Assembly: GCA_937959095.1 (NCBI GenBank) | Contig: CALGLY010000500.1 | Coordinates: forward strand, 1-5,155 | DNA length: 5,155 nt | Origin: an uncultured Saprospiraceae bacterium | Lineage (GTDB): Bacteria > Bacteroidota > Bacteroidia > Chitinophagales > Saprospiraceae | Direction: 5' to 3' | In this document: piece after piece, positions 1 through 5,155 of the stretch | Numbering within the stretch: the stretch's first letter is position 1 | How the letters are laid out: each line of letters begins with the position of its first letter | Notes under the pieces: model-generated | What the model was told of the DNA's origin: nothing | Seen by the model: only the letters and a program-made list of their open reading frames with translations | Database searches by the model: none | Program-made: the position numbers and the translations under genes

Positions 1-988
1 TGGGGGCTATTTTAGCAGCCAAGCCTCTACCCTACCTGCCGCAGCGGCAACGGGTAATATGACGCTTCGTCCGTTTTCTATTGTTTCGGAAATCATGTAT
101 GATAAGGATAAGAAACGGGCTACAGGTGTGCGTGTGATTGATACGGAGACGAAGGAAACGATGGAGTTTTATGCTAAAATCATTTTCTGTAATGCTTCGG
201 CATTGGGGACGACTCAGATTTTGTTGCAATCGAAATCGGATGCTTTCCCGAATGGTTTTGGTAATCAGAGTGGAGAATTGGGGCATAATGTGATGGATCA
301 TCATTTCCGTGCTGGTGCATCGGGCAAGTATGATGGGTTTACGGATAGATACTATAAAGGTCGTCGTCCGAATGGGATTTATATTCCGCGTTTCCAGAAC
401 TTGGATGCGGCTTCGAAGCGGGATTATATTCGCGGCTTTGGCTATCAAGGTGGTGCAAGTCGAGAAAATTGGACGCGCTCGGTGAAGGAATTGAGCTTGG
501 GTAAAGACTTGAAACTCGATATGCGCGCTCCTGGGCAATGGCGCATGGGGATCAATGCCTTCGGAGAATGCTTGCCGAGCCACGATAATAAGGTGTATTT
601 GGATTACGAAAATAAGGATTCTTGGGGCTTACCTACGCTGGTGATGGATGTGGAGTTTAAAGAAAATGAACAACTGATGCGGAAGGATATGATGAATATG
701 GCAGCAGAAATGCTAGAAGCATCGGGCTTGAAGGATGTGCAGACCTACGATAGAGGGAGCTACCCTGGTTTGGGTATCCATGAAATGGGTACAGCACGCA
801 TGGGACGCGATAGAAAGACATCAGTGCTGAATGGCAATAACCAAATTTGGGATGCACCCAATGTCTATGTGACGGATGGGGCTTGCATGACTTCTTCGGC
901 TTGCCAAAATCCGTCTTTGACGTATATGGCACTCACGGCACGGGCTTGTGAGCATGCGGTGCAGGAATTGAAGAAATCGAATTTGTAA
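1..988 (+). CDS. GMC-family FAD-dependent oxidoreductase, C-terminal part (5' truncated by window edge)
   Basis: The reading frame is open from the first complete codon at position 2, so the ATG at 59 is internal: the codons before it give GGYFSSQASTLPAAAATGNM, a conserved stretch of the central GMC domain. The N-terminal Rossmann FAD-binding part lies outside the window. The C-terminal GMC_oxred_C region is intact. It has HEMGTARMG with the probable catalytic His (codon 779-781), then NVYVTDGACM and ACQNPSLTYMALTARACEHAV with the probable second catalytic residue Asn (codon 908-910). This His/Asn pair matches that of the GMC superfamily. The enzyme should oxidise a sugar or alcohol hydroxyl with FAD and pass electrons to a carrier. 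The substrate cannot be read from the sequence; gluconate 2-dehydrogenase-like and glucoside 3-dehydrogenase-like enzymes both fit. The small-subunit gene follows after 17 nt, so the two very likely form one operon and one complex. Family call is firm; substrate unknown. Confidence 0.95.
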   Translation, partial: GGYFSSQASTLPAAAATGNMTLRPFSIVSEIMYDKDKKRATGVRVIDTETKETMEFYAKIIFCNASALGTTQILLQSKSDAFPNGFGNQSGELGHNVMDHHFRAGASGKYDGFTDRYYKGRRPNGIYIPRFQNLDAASKRDYIRGFGYQGGASRENWTRSVKELSLGKDLKLDMRAPGQWRMGINAFGECLPSHDNKVYLDYENKDSWGLPTLVMDVEFKENEQLMRKDMMNMAAEMLEASGLKDVQTYDRGSYPGLGIHEMGTARMGRDRKTSVLNGNNQIWDAPNVYVTDGACMTSSACQNPSLTYMALTARACEHAVQELKKSNL

Positions 989-1005
989 CTTTAAGCATTA
1001 AAAAG

Positions 1006-1578
1006 ATGAACAGAAGAGACGCTATACGACAAGGCGCGTTATATATAGGTGGCACAATGATAAGTGCTTCGGTGGCTTCTACGATATTGGCGGGTTGCAA
1101 ATCGGATCCGAAAGTGGTTTGGCAACCTGATGCCCTATCGGTGGAGCAAGGAAATTTATTGACGAAAGCGGTGGATTTAATCCTTCCTACTACGGATACG
1201 CCCGGCGCGGTGGATGCTGCTGTGCCGCAAATGATTGACCAATTCTTAGCTAAAAAAGTGCTGAAACAGGAGGAGAGTGATCGACTTTTGGCGGGCTTGG
1301 AGCAAATGGATAAGGATGCTCAAGCGAAGCACGCTAAGAACTTTGCTGACTTAAGTGATGAAGACGCTTTTGCAATGTTACAGGGCTACGATGAAGCGGC
1401 GCATGGCGAAAACGCAGTGGATGACCATTTCTTTTCTTCCTTGAAATACTTAACGGTATTCGGCTATGGGACTTCGGAATTGGGTGCTACGCAGCACTTG
1501 AGCTATGACCAGATTCCTGGGAACTATGATGGCTGTATTTCGTTGGAAGAGGCTGGTGGGGTTACTTGGGCTATCTAA
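1006..1578 (+). CDS. Gluconate 2-dehydrogenase subunit 3-like protein, Tat lipoprotein
   Basis: This 190-residue protein is the probable small subunit of the GMC oxidoreductase encoded just upstream. In related dehydrogenases this subunit carries the export signal for the folded flavoprotein. The N-terminus MNRRDAIRQG has a twin arginine (R3, R4), followed by a hydrophobic segment (about residues 11-29) and a lipobox ILAGC with the lipidated Cys at 31. This suggests Tat export followed by membrane anchoring. Family hallmarks are LILPTTDTPGAVDAAVP (about 58-74) and the C-terminal FFSSLKYLTVFGYGTSELGA (142-161), then PGNYDGCISL (171-180). Length is normal for the family. The start at 1006 puts the RR motif at the very N-terminus and lies 17 nt after the previous stop. 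No Shine-Dalgarno is evident, as is usual in Bacteroidota. No cytochrome c gene follows, so the electron acceptor must be encoded elsewhere or upstream. Family and signal are well supported; the partner role is inferred from context. Confidence 0.93.
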   Translation: MNRRDAIRQGALYIGGTMISASVASTILAGCKSDPKVVWQPDALSVEQGNLLTKAVDLILPTTDTPGAVDAAVPQMIDQFLAKKVLKQEESDRLLAGLEQMDKDAQAKHAKNFADLSDEDAFAMLQGYDEAAHGENAVDDHFFSSLKYLTVFGYGTSELGATQHLSYDQIPGNYDGCISLEEAGGVTWAI

Positions 1579-1605
1579 GAAACTTTAGGTAAGGCTTTGT
1601 CGTTA

Positions 1606-1646
1606 TTGGACACGGAGATGCTGAAGGACAGCGTCTCTGTGTTCAA
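1606..1646 (+). terminator. 18-bp hairpin between the dehydrogenase operon and the S4 gene; terminator or 5'-UTR structure
   Basis: The arms 1606-1623 and 1629-1646 pair along all 18 positions with a 5-nt loop (AAGGA). Fifteen pairs are Watson-Crick and three are G·U (1609/1643, 1614/1638, 1619/1633). All three are G·U in + strand RNA but would be A·C in - strand RNA, which suggests that the + transcript is the selected form. It starts 28 nt after the upstream stop and ends 17 nt before the S4 gene's ATG. The following sequence is AT-rich but has no clean T run, so rho-independent termination is plausible but not certain. The alternative is a leader structure controlling the S4 gene. Confidence 0.7.
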
Positions 1647-1663
1647 AATTCATTTTAAATTAT

Positions 1664-2047
1664 ATGGATAAAGTAAGAGTGGACAAATGGCTTTGGAGTG
1701 TCCGCATTTTTAAGTCGAGAACGATGGCTACAGATGCCTGCAAATCTGGGAAAATAGCCGTGGACGATACCCGCGTGAAACCGTCTACTTCTGTGGAAGT
1801 GGGGCAAAAAGTACGGGTGCACAAAAATGGTTTTAATTTAGAATTTAAAGTACTTAAACTCATTGAAAAGCGCGTGGGTGCGCCTATCGCAGTTACTTGC
1901 TATGAAGACCTCACGCCTGCCGATGAACTGAATAAGTATAATGATTGGTATGCAGGAAAAGCGAGACCTGAACAACGCGAAAAAGGGGCTGGTAGACCGA
2001 CCAAACGGGAGCGTCGGCAACTGGATGATTTCAAGGAGGAGGATTAG
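1664..2047 (+). CDS. hslR: RNA-binding S4-domain protein, Hsp15 (HslR) family
   Basis: This is a 127-residue basic protein. The S4 domain begins almost at the N-terminus: RVDKWLWSVRIFKSRTMATD (5-24), then the GKIAVDDTRVKPS segment (29-41) and VGQKVRV (46-52). The C-terminal tail GRPTKRERRQLDDF (110-123) is the charged extension typical of Hsp15 and differs from the S4 domains of RluB or RpsD. E. coli Hsp15 has the same layout at similar length. Family members bind the large ribosomal subunit when it carries a stalled nascent chain on tRNA and take part in rescue of aborted 50S particles; that role is known from the family, not seen here. The ATG at 1664 puts the S4 motif at its usual distance from the N-terminus. 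No Shine-Dalgarno is seen; the leader is AT-rich and contains the hairpin at 1606-1646. The gene converges on the lipoprotein gene to its right. Confidence 0.93.
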   Translation: MDKVRVDKWLWSVRIFKSRTMATDACKSGKIAVDDTRVKPSTSVEVGQKVRVHKNGFNLEFKVLKLIEKRVGAPIAVTCYEDLTPADELNKYNDWYAGKARPEQREKGAGRPTKRERRQLDDFKEED

Positions 2048-2059
2048 AAAAAAATGCAA

Positions 2060-2103
2060 TTCAAGCGCAAGTTTCCTATTGTATTGAACAACTTGCGCTT
2101 GAA
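2060..2103. terminator. Bidirectional terminator hairpin between convergent genes
   Basis: A perfect 14-bp inverted repeat (TTCAAGCGCAAGTT at 2060-2073 with its complement at 2090-2103) encloses a 16-nt loop. It sits between the S4 gene stop (2045-2047) and the stop of the opposing lipoprotein gene (2110-2112). For the - strand, the stem is followed after 5 nt by a run of seven T (complement of A 2048-2054). For the + strand, it is followed by the T-rich stretch from 2105. The loop is larger than in a textbook terminator and the T tracts are imperfect, but its position between two converging stops strongly suggests termination on both sides. Confidence 0.75.
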
Positions 2104-2109
2104 GTTCTA

Positions 2110-2652
2110 TTAATTTATCTTACGTCCACCCGCGGTGCGCGAACGGGTAGAGACACGACGTGTACGCTTCAAATCGACCATCAAAGCCGCATAAGCTGCG
2201 CGAGTATCTATCTTATACTGCTTTTCCCCATAGCTTACTGTGCCTACTCGATTTCTCCATTCGGAAGCTAATAAGGTATAGCGATTGCTTGCTTTCGGGT
2301 TTGTACCAAACATCAAGTAGAGGTCGTCGTTTTTATCAAAACTTATCGCAAAGCGATTATCCTTCGGGCTGAATACAAATACGCCTGGCGTACCACGACG
2401 AATGGTTACTTTATCTATTTTTCCATCATCCACTATTCTGATTCCTCCATCCGTAATGCGAGAGCGTCCTTCGCGGGCTTGTCGCTTCAAGACAATATCT
2501 TCGGATAAGTAGAACTGAATTTCTTTCAAGTCGTCTTGTGTCCACGCTTGCTGGTCGTAGAGTCGCTGTGTAAAAGGAGTTAAGTTTGGCCCACAAGATG
2601 TAGCGAGTACTGTTAGGAGTAATAAACCGATGATTCCATTCCAATTTTTCAT
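2110..2652 (-). CDS. Small conserved-looking lipoprotein of unknown function
   Basis: This 180-residue protein has a type II signal peptide: MKNW, a hydrophobic stretch (about residues 6-17), then VLATSC with the lipidated Cys at 20. It should be anchored in the envelope. I do not recognise a named domain. The mature part begins with a predicted helical segment (TQRLYDQQAWTQDDLKEIQFYL, about 28-49). A probable beta-rich body follows, with GIRIVDDGKIDKVTIRRGTPGVFVF (70-94), FAISFDKNDDLYLMFG (101-116), YTLLASEW (125-132) and VSYGEKQYKI (139-148). The tail is strongly basic (LKRTRRVSTRSRTAGGRKIN, 161-180). I recall similar proteins from Saprospiria-type genomes, but this is not verified. It stands alone: it converges on the S4 gene, and the next gene upstream is 321 nt away behind a large palindrome. 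The start at 2652 is fixed by the signal peptide. Being real is well supported; function is unknown. Confidence 0.88.
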   Translation of the reverse strand: MKNWNGIIGLLLLTVLATSCGPNLTPFTQRLYDQQAWTQDDLKEIQFYLSEDIVLKRQAREGRSRITDGGIRIVDDGKIDKVTIRRGTPGVFVFSPKDNRFAISFDKNDDLYLMFGTNPKASNRYTLLASEWRNRVGTVSYGEKQYKIDTRAAYAALMVDLKRTRRVSTRSRTAGGRKIN

Positions 2653-2973
2653 AATCTCTGATTGTTTAGTTCGTTTAGCACTTTTCTTATTTTAACTACT
2701 AGCAAATAAACTATATCAAAGGGCATTATTCCTATTTTTGACTATGGGTTTAATTCCAAATTAACATTGTTTAAGGTTTTCTAAATAGTTTTTTGGGAGG
2801 GGATAAACCTTGTTTATTCCATTTTTTATGGCTAAAAATTTACAGGAGCAAACAAGAAATTATTCACCAGATAATTAGTCGCATTCCGCAGGCATTTCAA
2901 AAATGAATTTCTATTCAAGTCGTAATGCGGTCTCGAATAGAAATTCATTTTTGAAATGTCTGCAGAATCGTAT
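2653..2973. other. Intergenic region between the DUF885 gene and the lipoprotein gene
   Basis: This 321-nt gap separates two genes on the same (-) strand. It should carry the lipoprotein promoter, but no convincing Bacteroidota -33/-7 pair (TTG with TAnnTTTG) could be placed; the nearest -7-like string, read on the - strand, is TTTATTTG in the complement of about 2702-2711. The part nearest the DUF885 gene is occupied by the long palindrome listed separately. A weak AT-rich hairpin at about 2801-2820 (ATAAAC, 3-nt loop, GTTTAT) is followed on the + strand by T6, but no + strand gene is there to use it. No coding region is seen. Confidence 0.6.
2880..2970. repeat. Long imperfect palindrome just downstream of the DUF885 gene
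   Basis: Arms 2893-2916 and 2935-2958 are perfect 24-nt inverted copies with an 18-nt loop. Pairing continues outward through 2883/2968 with one G·T and one C/A mismatch, and to 2880/2970 if one base is bulged. It begins 3 nt after the DUF885 stop codon (2974-2976), so it lies in that gene's 3' UTR and could stabilise or terminate its transcript. No T run follows on the - strand, which argues against a standard intrinsic terminator. The loop contains AATGCG (2924-2929), which could pair instead with CGCATT (2880-2885) at the outer base of the left arm. A palindromic repeat element of the REP or MITE kind is an alternative. Confidence 0.8.
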
Positions 2974-4719
2974 TTACTCTCCCTTCGCCTCCAAAATGTA
3001 ATCATCGACCAATTCCTCTAGAATGAATAACGGCACTGCGCCATCCTTCAAAATCACATCGTGGAAGGCACGAATATCAAAGTCATCGCCCAATGCTTGC
3101 TCGGCACGTTTACGAAGTTCTCGGATTTTAAGTTCCCCTATTTTGTAACTCAATGCTTGGGCTGGCCAACCGATATATCGATCTATTTCTGTTGTTACTT
3201 CATGGATAGAAAGGGCGGTATTACTTGCCATAAAATCAATCGCTTCTTGGCGCGTCCAACCTTTTGCGTGTAAGCCCACATCTACGACCAAGCGACAAGC
3301 ACGCCACATTTCGTAGGTCATGCGCCCAAAATTATCATAAGGCGTTTCGTACATTCCTGCTTCTATGCCTAAATATTCTGAATAGAGTCCCCAACCTTCG
3401 CCATAGCAACTGAGGTAGGTATAGCGACGAAAATCGGGTAAATCTTCCAACTCTTGTGCCAAAGAAATTTGTAAATGATGTCCTGGCACTGCCTCATGTA
3501 GCGTGAGCGCAGGGAGTCCATATAAGGGGCGGCTTTCGAGTTTATAAGTATTCACCCAATAATTGCCAGCCTTATGATTTTTCCAAGAACCACCTGAATA
3601 ACGTCCCGATGTATAATTAGGAGCAATGGCTGCTGGCACAGGCTGCACGCCATAAGGAAGGCTCGGTAAAGTATTGAAATAGGTTGGCAATTTACCATCC
3701 ATTTTCTTAGCTAAATAAGAAGCATGCATCAGAATTTCGCGCGGTGTTTTCGCATAAAATTGAGGATCTGTGCGCAGAAAGGCTAGAAAATCAGCAAAAC
3801 TGCCTTCAAACTTCAAATCAGTAATTACCTGCTCCATATCTGCCCGAATGCGCGCTACTTCTTGTTCACCTAATTTATAAATATCATCGGAACTCATGGG
3901 TAAGGTCGTGAAAAACTGTACCCGTTGCTCGTAATAGTCCTTACCATTTGGTAAATCGCGCGCGCCTAAGGTTTTCGTCGCATTTGGCACATATTCTGTT
4001 TCCATGAACGTATCAAATCGCTTTGCAGCAGCTAATATTTTTGTACGGATAAGTTGCTTTGCTTCGGCTTGCAATTGCTTTTGTGCCCTACCTTCTACTT
4101 CCGAAGACATCGCTTTGAAGGGCTTATAAAATAGATTTTCTTCTGCCTTTTCTGCGAGTAAGGCTTTCATTAAGGCTTTGTAATTTTTCAAAATTACTTG
4201 TGGGCGAACCATCCCTTTTTTCATCCCTAAGCGCATCAATGCAATGTGGTCATCTATATACTGCGGCACTTTCTTCAGGTTCTTGATATATAATTCATAA
4301 TCTTCCTGCTCCTCAAAATAAGCACCACCTACTGCATAATTAAAAGCCGTATAAAAACCACCTTCTGCATTCAGCGGCATTAGATAATCTTCAAAACCAA
4401 TGCGTGCAACCTTATCTTCTAGTTGAAATTTAAAAATGCGGTAGTTGATTTTATTCTTTTTGTCCAATCCTTCATAATCAATCTTAGCAAGGCGCTCTAG
4501 TACTTCTGACCAATATTTTTCTTGTTCTTTTTTGGCTTCTGGACTAACATCAGGAGTTTTATCTACATCCATTTTCGCCCCCCAACTAGTTGAGGAATTA
4601 GAACGAAAATCCCATTCCTCTTCAAAGAGTTCATGGAGTTGCTCGGCAGATGTTTTTTGGTCTTGGGTATAGCTCACACTCGCCATCAATAAGCAAGGTA
4701 ATAGGATACTAATTTTCAT
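2974..4719 (-). CDS. DUF885-family secreted putative metallohydrolase/peptidase
   Basis: This 581-residue protein has a Sec signal peptide (MKISILLPCLLMASVSYTQ, cleavage probably near residues 18-20), so it is exported to the periplasm or beyond. Family marks are in the C-terminal half: YGLPALTLHEAVPGHHLQISLAQE (400-423), containing a His-Glu...Gly-His-His metal-binding-type motif (H408, E409, H414, H415). CYGEGWGLYSEYLG (438-451) follows, with acidic candidates E441 and E448 for a further ligand. Then come EIDRYIGWPAQALSYKIGELKI (511-532) and the closing FHDVILKDGAVPLFILEELVDDYI (552-575). This order and length are normal for DUF885 proteins, which are regarded as probable zinc-dependent hydrolases or peptidases; the substrate is not defined here. 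The N-terminal half is largely helical and charged. No Shine-Dalgarno precedes the start; the leader is AT-rich (ATAAAT before ATG). The gene appears monocistronic, with a palindrome 3 nt after its stop and 436 nt without a clear gene before it. Family is certain; exact activity is inferred. Confidence 0.95.
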   Translation of the reverse strand: MKISILLPCLLMASVSYTQDQKTSAEQLHELFEEEWDFRSNSSTSWGAKMDVDKTPDVSPEAKKEQEKYWSEVLERLAKIDYEGLDKKNKINYRIFKFQLEDKVARIGFEDYLMPLNAEGGFYTAFNYAVGGAYFEEQEDYELYIKNLKKVPQYIDDHIALMRLGMKKGMVRPQVILKNYKALMKALLAEKAEENLFYKPFKAMSSEVEGRAQKQLQAEAKQLIRTKILAAAKRFDTFMETEYVPNATKTLGARDLPNGKDYYEQRVQFFTTLPMSSDDIYKLGEQEVARIRADMEQVITDLKFEGSFADFLAFLRTDPQFYAKTPREILMHASYLAKKMDGKLPTYFNTLPSLPYGVQPVPAAIAPNYTSGRYSGGSWKNHKAGNYWVNTYKLESRPLYGLPALTLHEAVPGHHLQISLAQELEDLPDFRRYTYLSCYGEGWGLYSEYLGIEAGMYETPYDNFGRMTYEMWRACRLVVDVGLHAKGWTRQEAIDFMASNTALSIHEVTTEIDRYIGWPAQALSYKIGELKIRELRKRAEQALGDDFDIRAFHDVILKDGAVPLFILEELVDDYILEAKGE

Positions 4720-4835
4720 ATTTATGAATATTTTGGGTTTGAAGATAGGGTTTTCAAGTTAATAATTCGCTACTTATCTGCCTTTAGATTGAAGCAATTG
4801 CCCTAAACGCGTTTAAGAAAGATCAGTTTATTGGA

Positions 4836-4946
4836 ATGGCAAGTTTTTTTAACCTGGTAACTTTCCAAAGAAATACAAAAGGTGAAATTGTAACTTTTGA
4901 TTTATCACAAGAGGAATTTAAGCAAGTTCGCTTTAGGAAGATATAG
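4836..4946 (+). other. Short reading frame (36 codons) of uncertain status, possibly a gene remnant
   Basis: An ATG at 4836 opens a 36-codon frame, MASFFNLVTFQRNTKGEIVTF and on to FKQVRFRKI, ending with TAG at 4944-4946. The frame stays open upstream to 4788, just after an in-frame TAG at 4785-4787, giving IEAIALNAFKKDQFIG before the Met. The residue mix looks protein-like, with alternating hydrophobic positions (EIVTFDLSQEEF). A perfect hairpin starts 10 nt after the stop. It lies divergently beside the DUF885 gene. It may be a small protein, the tail of a decayed gene, or chance: an open frame of about 53 codons is not rare. I recognise no family. Confidence 0.25.
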
Positions 4947-4955
4947 GAAGAAGTG

Positions 4956-4988
4956 ATTTGGAGGCTAATAGAAAATTAGCCTCCAAAT
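4956..4988. terminator. Perfect 14-bp hairpin, terminator-like
   Basis: ATTTGGAGGCTAAT (4956-4969) is followed by a 5-nt loop (AGAAA) and its exact reverse complement (4975-4988). It lies 10 nt after the stop of the short + strand frame and 8 nt before the large terminal inverted repeat. There is no T run on either side, so calling it an intrinsic terminator is tentative. It could end transcription of the short frame, or belong to the neighbouring repeat element. Confidence 0.5.
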
Positions 4989-4995
4989 AGTATTT

Positions 4996-5155
4996 AGGGA
5001 ATTTGTAGAAAATAACCTACCAGTTGGACAGGATAATTGTCCGCGTAAAGAATTTAAAAAATCGTTGCATGGTCTGCATCACGGAACTATTTTTTATGTT
5101 TTTTAGGCGGACAATTATCCTGTCCAACTGGTAGATTATTTTTTACAAATTCCCT
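4996..5155. repeat. 160-nt inverted repeat with 49-bp arms, MITE-like, reaching the window edge
   Basis: The arms 4996-5044 and 5107-5155 are inverted copies matching at 47 of 49 positions; the two differences are at 5008 and 5016 against their partners 5143 and 5135. The 62-nt interior (5045-5106) has T- and A-rich flanks and no reading frame worth noting. Each arm contains a small inner palindrome, GGACA-7 nt-TGTCC (5026-5042 on the left). The arms begin AGGGAATTTG and end with the complement at the last base. A non-coding element with near-identical terminal inverted repeats fits a MITE. Other possibilities are an unusually long hairpin at an RNA 3' end or an attachment/recombination site. 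No target duplication can be tested because the right flank is missing. Confidence 0.75.

Larger units (their letters stand above)
4720..4995. other. Leader region of the DUF885 gene and spacer before the terminal repeat
   Basis: This stretch should contain the DUF885 promoter on the - strand. The closest -7-like string is TATCTTCA in the complement of about 4741-4750, but no TTG box at the right distance accompanies it, so no promoter is called. The other contents are the doubtful short + strand frame and the 14-bp hairpin, both listed separately. No tRNA or other RNA gene was recognised. Confidence 0.5.

Noticed and set aside
32..583. Long open frame on the - strand opposite the GMC gene
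   Set aside because: It is fully antisense to a well-supported conserved coding region, and its translation is low-complexity and matches nothing I know.
657..932. Second - strand open frame within the GMC gene
   Set aside because: It overlaps the conserved GMC C-terminal domain and has no recognisable protein character.
2160..2372. + strand open frame inside the lipoprotein gene
   Set aside because: It is antisense to a gene with a clear lipobox and signal peptide and shows no domain.
2801..2827. Small AT-rich hairpin followed by T6 on the + strand
   Set aside because: The stem is weak and there is no + strand gene upstream to terminate, so it is not listed as a terminator.
2828..2878. 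16-codon + strand frame starting ATGGCTAAAAAT before the palindrome
   Set aside because: It is too short, has no visible translation signal or conservation evidence, and is expected by chance in AT-rich DNA.
3061..3273. + strand open frame inside the DUF885 gene
   Set aside because: It lies opposite conserved C-terminal DUF885 residues and is a shadow of that gene.
4720..4790. Bacteroidota-type promoter (-33 TTG, -7 TAnnTTTG) for the DUF885 gene
   Set aside because: Only a partial -7-like match (TATCTTCA) is present, and no TTG is at a suitable distance; the evidence is too thin.
2877..5155. The palindromes at 2880-2970 and 4996-5155 as copies of one repeat family
   Set aside because: Their arm sequences share no evident similarity and their loop sizes differ (18 versus 62 nt).
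1..5155. CRISPR array, tRNA, rRNA, transposase or defence genes
   Set aside because: No spaced direct repeats, cloverleaf or matching protein motifs were seen on either strand.

Overview
The window looks like a piece of a Bacteroidota chromosome. The evidence is the lack of Shine-Dalgarno motifs before the starts, the AT-rich leaders, Bacteroidota-style lipoprotein and Tat signals, and the pairing of a GMC oxidoreductase with a gluconate-2-dehydrogenase-subunit-3-like protein. The small lipoprotein resembles proteins I associate with Saprospiria-type genomes, but that is recall and a weak basis for a finer placement.

Layout from left to right. A two-gene + strand operon opens the window: the C-terminal part of a GMC-family flavin oxidoreductase, cut by the left edge, followed 17 nt later by its probable small subunit with a twin-arginine lipoprotein signal. 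A strong hairpin with G·U pairs follows. Next on the + strand is a short S4-domain RNA-binding protein of the Hsp15 (HslR) family. It converges on a - strand gene for a small lipoprotein of unknown function, and a 14-bp hairpin between the two stop codons can serve both as terminator. Upstream of the lipoprotein gene is a 321-nt gap that ends in a long imperfect palindrome. That palindrome starts 3 nt beyond the stop of a large - strand gene for a secreted DUF885-family putative metallohydrolase. The last 436 nt hold no convincing gene: there is one short + strand reading frame of doubtful status, a perfect 14-bp hairpin, and a 160-nt inverted repeat with 49-bp arms that ends exactly at the last base of the window.

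Functionally, the first two genes should form one exported or membrane-attached sugar/alcohol dehydrogenase. The S4 protein acts in ribosome quality control in the cytoplasm. The lipoprotein and the DUF885 protein are separate envelope or secreted proteins. No defence, secretion or CRISPR system is visible. The most unusual content is the set of hairpins and palindromes, especially the MITE-like inverted repeat at the right edge.
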